DNA of 64,000 bases from NCBI GenBank assembly GCA_007026445.1, contig VDMD01000001.1:1426001-1490000 (forward strand), in the 5' to 3' direction. This document shows, piece by piece, positions 59,749 through 64,000 of this stretch. The position numbers and the translations under genes were made by a program. Each line of letters opens with the position of its first letter. The stretch's first letter is position 1. The notes under the pieces are model-generated. The model was given only the letters and a program-made list of their open reading frames with translations. It was not told where the DNA came from and ran no database searches. The DNA is from Schizophyllum amplum. Taxonomy: Eukaryota > Basidiomycota > Agaricomycetes > Agaricales > Schizophyllaceae.

Positions 59749-62129
59749 ATGGCACTTCCTATGCTGATCAACAATGCGGAATGCGGCCCTTCAAATGCTC
59801 TCCAAGACCTATCCAAACGCTTCGATGCTGACCGCGGCCTAAGCCAGGTGCGTTTAACTCTAGCCACGGAAGTATCGTGTGCTTACCAGTGCAGGACTTC
59901 ATGGGCGCGGGAGCCCGTGGCGGTCCCTCTGTATGCGTTTCTAGTACTTTCTACGATGTCTTTCTTATGCCCCCCCCCCAGGCCTTTCGCCAGCGGCCAG
60001 GCGCCCAAGATCAGGAAGCAGCCAGGTTCTTCACACAGAAGTCCCCCGCGCCCCTTGGCGTCGACACGGCTTTCAACATGGCACCTCTATCGGAAGCTCT
60101 TCTGCAGCAGCAACACGCTCCGCCTCTTCAAGCCCAGCTGCCTTCGTCCCCAGCTTGGGCATCAGAATTCATGCTCGATCAACGCGCCATTACCTCTCCC
60201 GCGCGCGTAGCGTCCCCGCAAGCGCGCATGCCTATCCAGCATCAACCTGTAGCTTTTACTGGACCCCCTTCCATGTCGATGCAAGGCTCGCCTGCATGGA
60301 GCTCTCCAGCCTATCAGCACTTCGCTATGTCTCCGCCCCTCATGCAGCCGTATGCCCCCATGCAATCAATGTCAGCAGTCGATCGTACGTGCTGCTTTTC
60401 TCGCCAGGGCTCTGCTAACCATGTCTCAAGAGTCATCACAATGGGAGACCGCGTTTGCAGCGGGAGACTTGCTGGCCAATCCCGCCGCACAAATTGAGCA
60501 GGAAGCCACAACTGCGGCGGAGCAGGGTCGACATACTAGCGACGACGAACTGTCGCGCATGGCGGGACAAGTACTGCATTCTGTGCAGCACGACGAGAAA
60601 TTCAAGAACAGCCAGTTCATGAGTCTTATGCGACAACTGCGAGACCATGAAGTTGTCGTAGAGGGAGACCAGATGATATCTGCCGACCTGGCACAACAGC
60701 CGCAAGCGGTCGACCTGAAGGGAAAGGGGCGTGCCATTCCGATAGGCGGCCTTCCCAGCACTCTGCTAGAGCAAGGCGCCGGTGGCCGACACTACGCACG
60801 AGAAGCAGCGCAACGCATCCGTGACATGGATGACGAAGCAGGTGTTCAGATCGACGATAATGACGCTTATTTCGCCCGCGAAAACGCGGACTACATGCAA
60901 TACTGGAAGGATCAAGGAGAGGCTGCGGAGGCAGCACGGACGCAACGCGCGCAGGAGACAAACTCGCAGTGGGCGGCGCTGCAGGACAGTTGGGACCAAT
61001 TTGAGGCAACATCGTCCGGTATCAAGCCAGTCCCGCAGTATCAGTTCCAGCCCAACAATCCTTACCTGCGTGGCGACTCCTCCCGTCACCATCGAGTGCA
61101 TAATCAGACCGTACATGAGGTGCGCGTTGCTCTTTCGCATACGACGATGCCATACTCAACATTTCCAGAGCATCCTCGAGCTTGAAGCAGCTGTGCTGCG
61201 CGACCCGACGAATGCAGCGGCGTGGTTTGAGCTTGGCGTCAAACAGCAGGAGAGCGAGCGGGAGCAGAAGGCGATGTGTGCCCTCCAGCGCTCAGTCACC
61301 CTCGACCCTACACACATTCCAGCATGGCTGGCTCTGGCCGTCTCGTACACGAACGACAATCACCGCGCGGGGACGTACAACGCCATCCGCGAATGGATGA
61401 ACAGGAACGAGAAGCTCGCGCCGGCGGTGGCACAATACCGCGCCGAGCACCCAGAGCTCTCCGGAGACACGTCAACCGCAGCTCAGTACACCGACCTCGT
61501 AGACTGCTTGATGCACGTCATTCGCAGTGACATGTCCGGGGAAATCGACGCGGACGTGCAGATAGCATTAGCGGTCATGCTGAATACGAATGAGGAGTAC
61601 GTCAAGGCTTGCGACTGCTTCCAAACCGCGCTCGCCGTGCGCCCGGAGGTAAGCTACTTGCACCGTCGGTCATTCTCTATGCTGAAGCTCGGTAGGATTG
61701 GCTGTTGTATAATCGCGTTGGCGCCACTTTGGCGAACAGCAACCGACCTCAGGAAGCCCTGCAATACTACTACAGGGCGCTGGAGTTGAATCCGCTCTAC
61801 ATTCGCGCGAGGTACAACTTGGGTATTTCGTGCATAAATCTCTTGGTGCGTCGGGTCTGTGGCGCATATTGCGAGGAAGGACTGACGTTGCGATATTGCA
61901 GAAATACAAGGAGGCGGCGGGTCACATACTCGACGCGCTACTGCTTCAGGATAGCGAGGGGATGGCCGACGCGCCTGGGTCTAGCGAAGGGCGTGGCGTG
62001 ACTTCCAGCGCGCTTTGGGGCAGCCTGAAGACGACGTGCTTGCATATGCAGCGGCTAGACTTGGCGACTCTGTGTGACCGGCAGGACCTGGAAGGTATAG
62101 TCTCGAATCGTCACACCCTGCTACAGTAG
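59749..62129 (+). CDS. PEX5: PEX5, peroxisomal PTS1 receptor
   Basis: A cycling receptor that binds C-terminal SKL-type signals and carries cargo to the peroxisomal docking complex. The start is MALPMLINNAECGPSNALQD. The early Cys in NAECGPSN is the conserved residue mono-ubiquitinated for recycling. The N-terminal half has pentapeptide W-x3-F/Y motifs for Pex14/Pex13 (WASEF, WETAF, and later WKDQG- and WDQFE-like sites). The C-terminal half has TPR repeats: AAWFELGVKQQESEREQKAM, PAWLALAVSYTNDNHR, ADVQIALAVMLNTNEEYVKA, DWLLYNRVGATLANSNRPQE and RARYNLGISCINLKYKEAAG. The order and the ALWGSLKTTCLHMQR C-terminus are those of Pex5. At least six introns keep frame. Confidence 0.95.
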
Positions 62130-62315
62130 TCTTACGACCGGATGTCTTTCTTCCCTGCTCACTAGGCTTCCGATCGCGTTTGGACATGTAACGACGTGGA
62201 TCGCCAAACATTGCTCTATGTATGCATGTAATCCCAAGCCTGCTATGGCACATATATTGCTGCTAAGTTCATTCGTAAGACGCGAGCACAATGGCGCGGT
62301 GATGCGCATACCAAT

Positions 62316-62519
62316 TCAAGCGCGTAAGCCCAGACGCCTCTCGCGCTCCTTCCGCTTCTCATCGGCAGTTGGAGGTAGCGGCGCCTCCTGCCTCTTCCTA
62401 TTGTCCTCTTCCCACTTAGCCATCGCCACTGCTTCGGCCTTCTGCTGCGCTACCATGTCGCGGACCTCTTGGACGTCGGACTCGGACATGGGAATGAGTG
62501 TTGGCTGTCTTCGCATCAT
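62316..62519 (-). CDS. CDC26: APC/C subunit CDC26
   Basis: A 67-residue ORF starting MMRRQPTLIPMSESDVQEVR. The N-terminal M-x-RRxPTxIxx box is the defining Cdc26 motif, which inserts (as an N-acetyl-Met peptide) into the TPR superhelix of Apc6/Cdc16. The rest is a charged helix ending ERERRLGLRA. Length and layout fit Cdc26 of other eukaryotes. Alternatives: start at the second Met (62516), or a longer N-terminus from 62627, which would bury the motif and is less likely. It is convergent with PEX5 (186 bp) and head to head with the PRA1-like gene (188 bp). Confidence 0.75.
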   Translation of the reverse strand: MMRRQPTLIPMSESDVQEVRDMVAQQKAEAVAMAKWEEDNRKRQEAPLPPTADEKRKERERRLGLRA

Positions 62520-62707
62520 CTTGCCGCTGTCGTTGTATGAGTCACAGGCGGTGTAGACTGGCTGGGGGCGCAGCACGCACGGTGGCCGCAGTCGCGGTTT
62601 GGGACAAAGACTTGAGGCGGTGCGCACCTCATAAGGTCACGCCTCTTGCCTTTTACCGTCACCATCACCCGCCCGCCCTCGTCCCTCGTTCCGCCCCGCC
62701 GCTCATC
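62520..62707. promoter_or_regulatory. Shared divergent promoter, CDC26 and PRA1-like genes
   Basis: 188 bp lie between the two start codons, transcribed in opposite directions. Confidence 0.45.
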
Positions 62708-63466
62708 ATGGAGGTCGCAATGAAAGCTATGGATGCGCTCAAATCCCTCAGGGTGCGTTTGCTCCACGGTTGCGCAAGGCGATTGTGCTGAACGATGGGT
62801 GATCGGCGCAGGAAACGCGATTAAGCGCGTTCCGCTCGCCCACCGAATTCTTCGACTTCACAAGGGTATCTAAGCCAGAAAGCTTCAACGTCGCGACTCA
62901 GGTACCTATATATTGAACTATGTCGCTGCACTTCTCATCGAGGACGCGTAGCGCATCACATACAACACGCGCTATTTCTCTGGTGAGCAGCATACGTGGC
63001 TTTGCGCAGCGCAGTCTAACCGCCCAATAGGCAACTATGTAATCATCATCGCCATGCTCTCGGTCTACGCCGTGTAATGCGTTTTTGCGCCGCGGCGTTT
63101 CCGTAGCTAATGCGCGGTTCAGGATCATGAATCCCCTCCTCCTCATCTCGGTTGGCCTCCTTGTCGGAGGTTTCATTGGGATCAACAAGTGGGGTGCGCG
63201 TCACCCTTCACATTCTATCGTCTTGCTTTACTCATGCATGCTATCACACAGCTCCCGAACCTATGCAAGTCGGCGACCACACTGTGACCCAGAAGCACCT
63301 TTACACCGGTCTCTTCGTGGTAGGGATCCCCCTCCTCTTCTTTGCCTCCCCCTTCGCCACGGTCTTCTGGATCCTGGGCGCCTCCGGTGTCCTTGTCCTC
63401 GGACATGCAGCGCTGCTCGAGCCGGGTATCGAGAGCGAGTACGCTTCCGTCGAGGAGAGCGTGTAA
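62708..63466 (+). CDS. PRA1/Yip3 family prenylated-Rab acceptor
   Basis: A Golgi/ER multi-pass protein acting on prenylated Rab GTPases. Exon 1 is 62708-62752 (MEVAMKAMDALKSLR) and exon 2 is 62812-62901 (ETRLSAFRSPTEFFDFTRVS, then KPESFNVATQ). Small exons then give RITYNTRYFSG and NYVIIIAMLSVYAV, followed by IMNPLLLISVGLLVGGFIGI, a TGLFVVGIPLLFFASPF hairpin and WILGASGVLVLGHAALLEPG. It ends SEYASVEESV. The PRA1 signature is the R-x(n)-FF-D-F...RxxxNxxYFxxNYxxI series followed by paired hydrophobic hairpins. The junction frames were checked. Confidence 0.88.
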
Positions 63467-64000
63467 AGAGGTGCGAGGTTGGGGTGGCTGTTGAACGGGA
63501 TGGACTTTTGATTTTTGGTACTGCAGTTGAGGTACTTAATCTATTCATGGTTCCATGGGACTATAGAGGCCTTGCAGATCTAGTGGCTTCAGCGTGACAA
63601 GTCAGACAAGGCGACTGTGCGACAGCGAAGAATCAGCTGCTGGTCGATCGCGATTTTCTGAGAGTACAATCGACGAATGTGCCCTGGTCAAGCGCGACCT
63701 AGCTGTTGAAGCTGTGAAGTTTCAAGTCATGCATGGTGCGTCTCGGCTATGCGCTGGAATGATCCACATAGGATGCTAGTAGTCGTCGTGATGAGCCACC
63801 CTTCCTTCCTTCCTGCCGATGACCAGATGAGCCTGTTTGTCGGAGTTGCTAATAACATAGTGCATGGCAAGGTAGACGTTTGTGGTCACCGATGCGCTCT
63901 GCTACTGTGGGAGTTCACCTCTCTTAACCCTCCCTCTATACATATTTCCTCACTTCCTCCCCGTATTCCCGTCTTCTTCCCTCTGCACGTACTTCCTCCA
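63467..64000. other. Right-edge sequence
   Basis: 534 bp downstream of the PRA1-like stop. No gene or motif is supported; the last 100 bp are pyrimidine-rich and could be the promoter of a gene outside the window. Confidence 0.35.

Overview
The window is nuclear DNA of a filamentous basidiomycete, most probably an Agaricomycete (the order is not determinable; Polyporales is only a guess). The support is GC-rich coding sequence split by many short GT-AG introns (about 45-90 nt), small intergenic gaps, F-box/LRR genes, a beta-sandwich membrane protein of a kind common in mushrooms, a WOPR regulator, and a candidate CaaX mating-pheromone precursor. About 27 protein genes can be supported. Where stated, exon junctions were joined by eye and the reading frame was checked across each junction.

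Layout. 0.3-1.7 kb: F-box gene. 2.0-2.9 kb (-): pyroglutamyl peptidase I. 3.6-4.4 kb: SUR7/PalI tetraspan protein. 4.7-7.6 kb (-): EZH2-like H3K27 methyltransferase. 7.9-11.1 kb (-): Spc97/98-family gamma-tubulin complex protein. 11.5-13.4 kb (-): MFS transporter of monocarboxylate-carrier type. 14.0-16.3 kb (-): F-box protein with a C-terminal membrane helix. 16.8-19.8 kb (-): single-pass membrane protein with a long disordered tail. 20.5-22.4 kb: Mg-chelatase-like AAA-related protein. 24.0-31.2 kb: two tandem paralogous Zn2Cys6 transcription factors. 31.5-32.4 kb: Snu23 spliceosome protein. 32.8-33.5 kb (-): BAG co-chaperone, head to head with 33.7-35.5 kb, the Pbs2-type MAP kinase kinase. 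36.4-40.2 kb: cytosolic isoleucyl-tRNA synthetase.

40.2-44.2 kb is the accessory part. A 1,440-bp terminal-inverted-repeat element with TA target duplication carries decayed coding sequence and is itself interrupted by an exactly 300-bp element that also has a TA duplication. About 570 bp beyond it lies a 33-codon ORF ending in CVVA-stop, which looks like a lipopeptide pheromone precursor.

44.2-45.6 kb: NAD formate dehydrogenase. 45.9-46.4 kb (-): BRI3-like small protein. 46.8-48.4 kb: PRMT1/Hmt1. 48.7-50.4 kb: Erd1-like EXS protein. 51.0-52.8 kb (-): WOPR (Wor1/Ryp1/Gti1) regulator with 1.8 kb of mostly empty upstream DNA. 54.6-57.6 kb: hormone-sensitive-lipase-like hydrolase. 58.1-59.2 kb: three-finger C2H2 factor. 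59.7-62.1 kb: PEX5. 62.3-62.5 kb (-): APC/C subunit CDC26. 62.7-63.5 kb: PRA1/Yip3 protein.

Most genes are housekeeping functions (translation, splicing, chromatin, microtubule nucleation, peroxisome import, secretion). Several regulators connected with development and signalling (EZH2, Pbs2, WOPR, the pheromone candidate) are present, but the sequence does not show that they act together. No STE3 pheromone receptor, homeodomain mating-type gene, tRNA, rRNA or CRISPR array was found.
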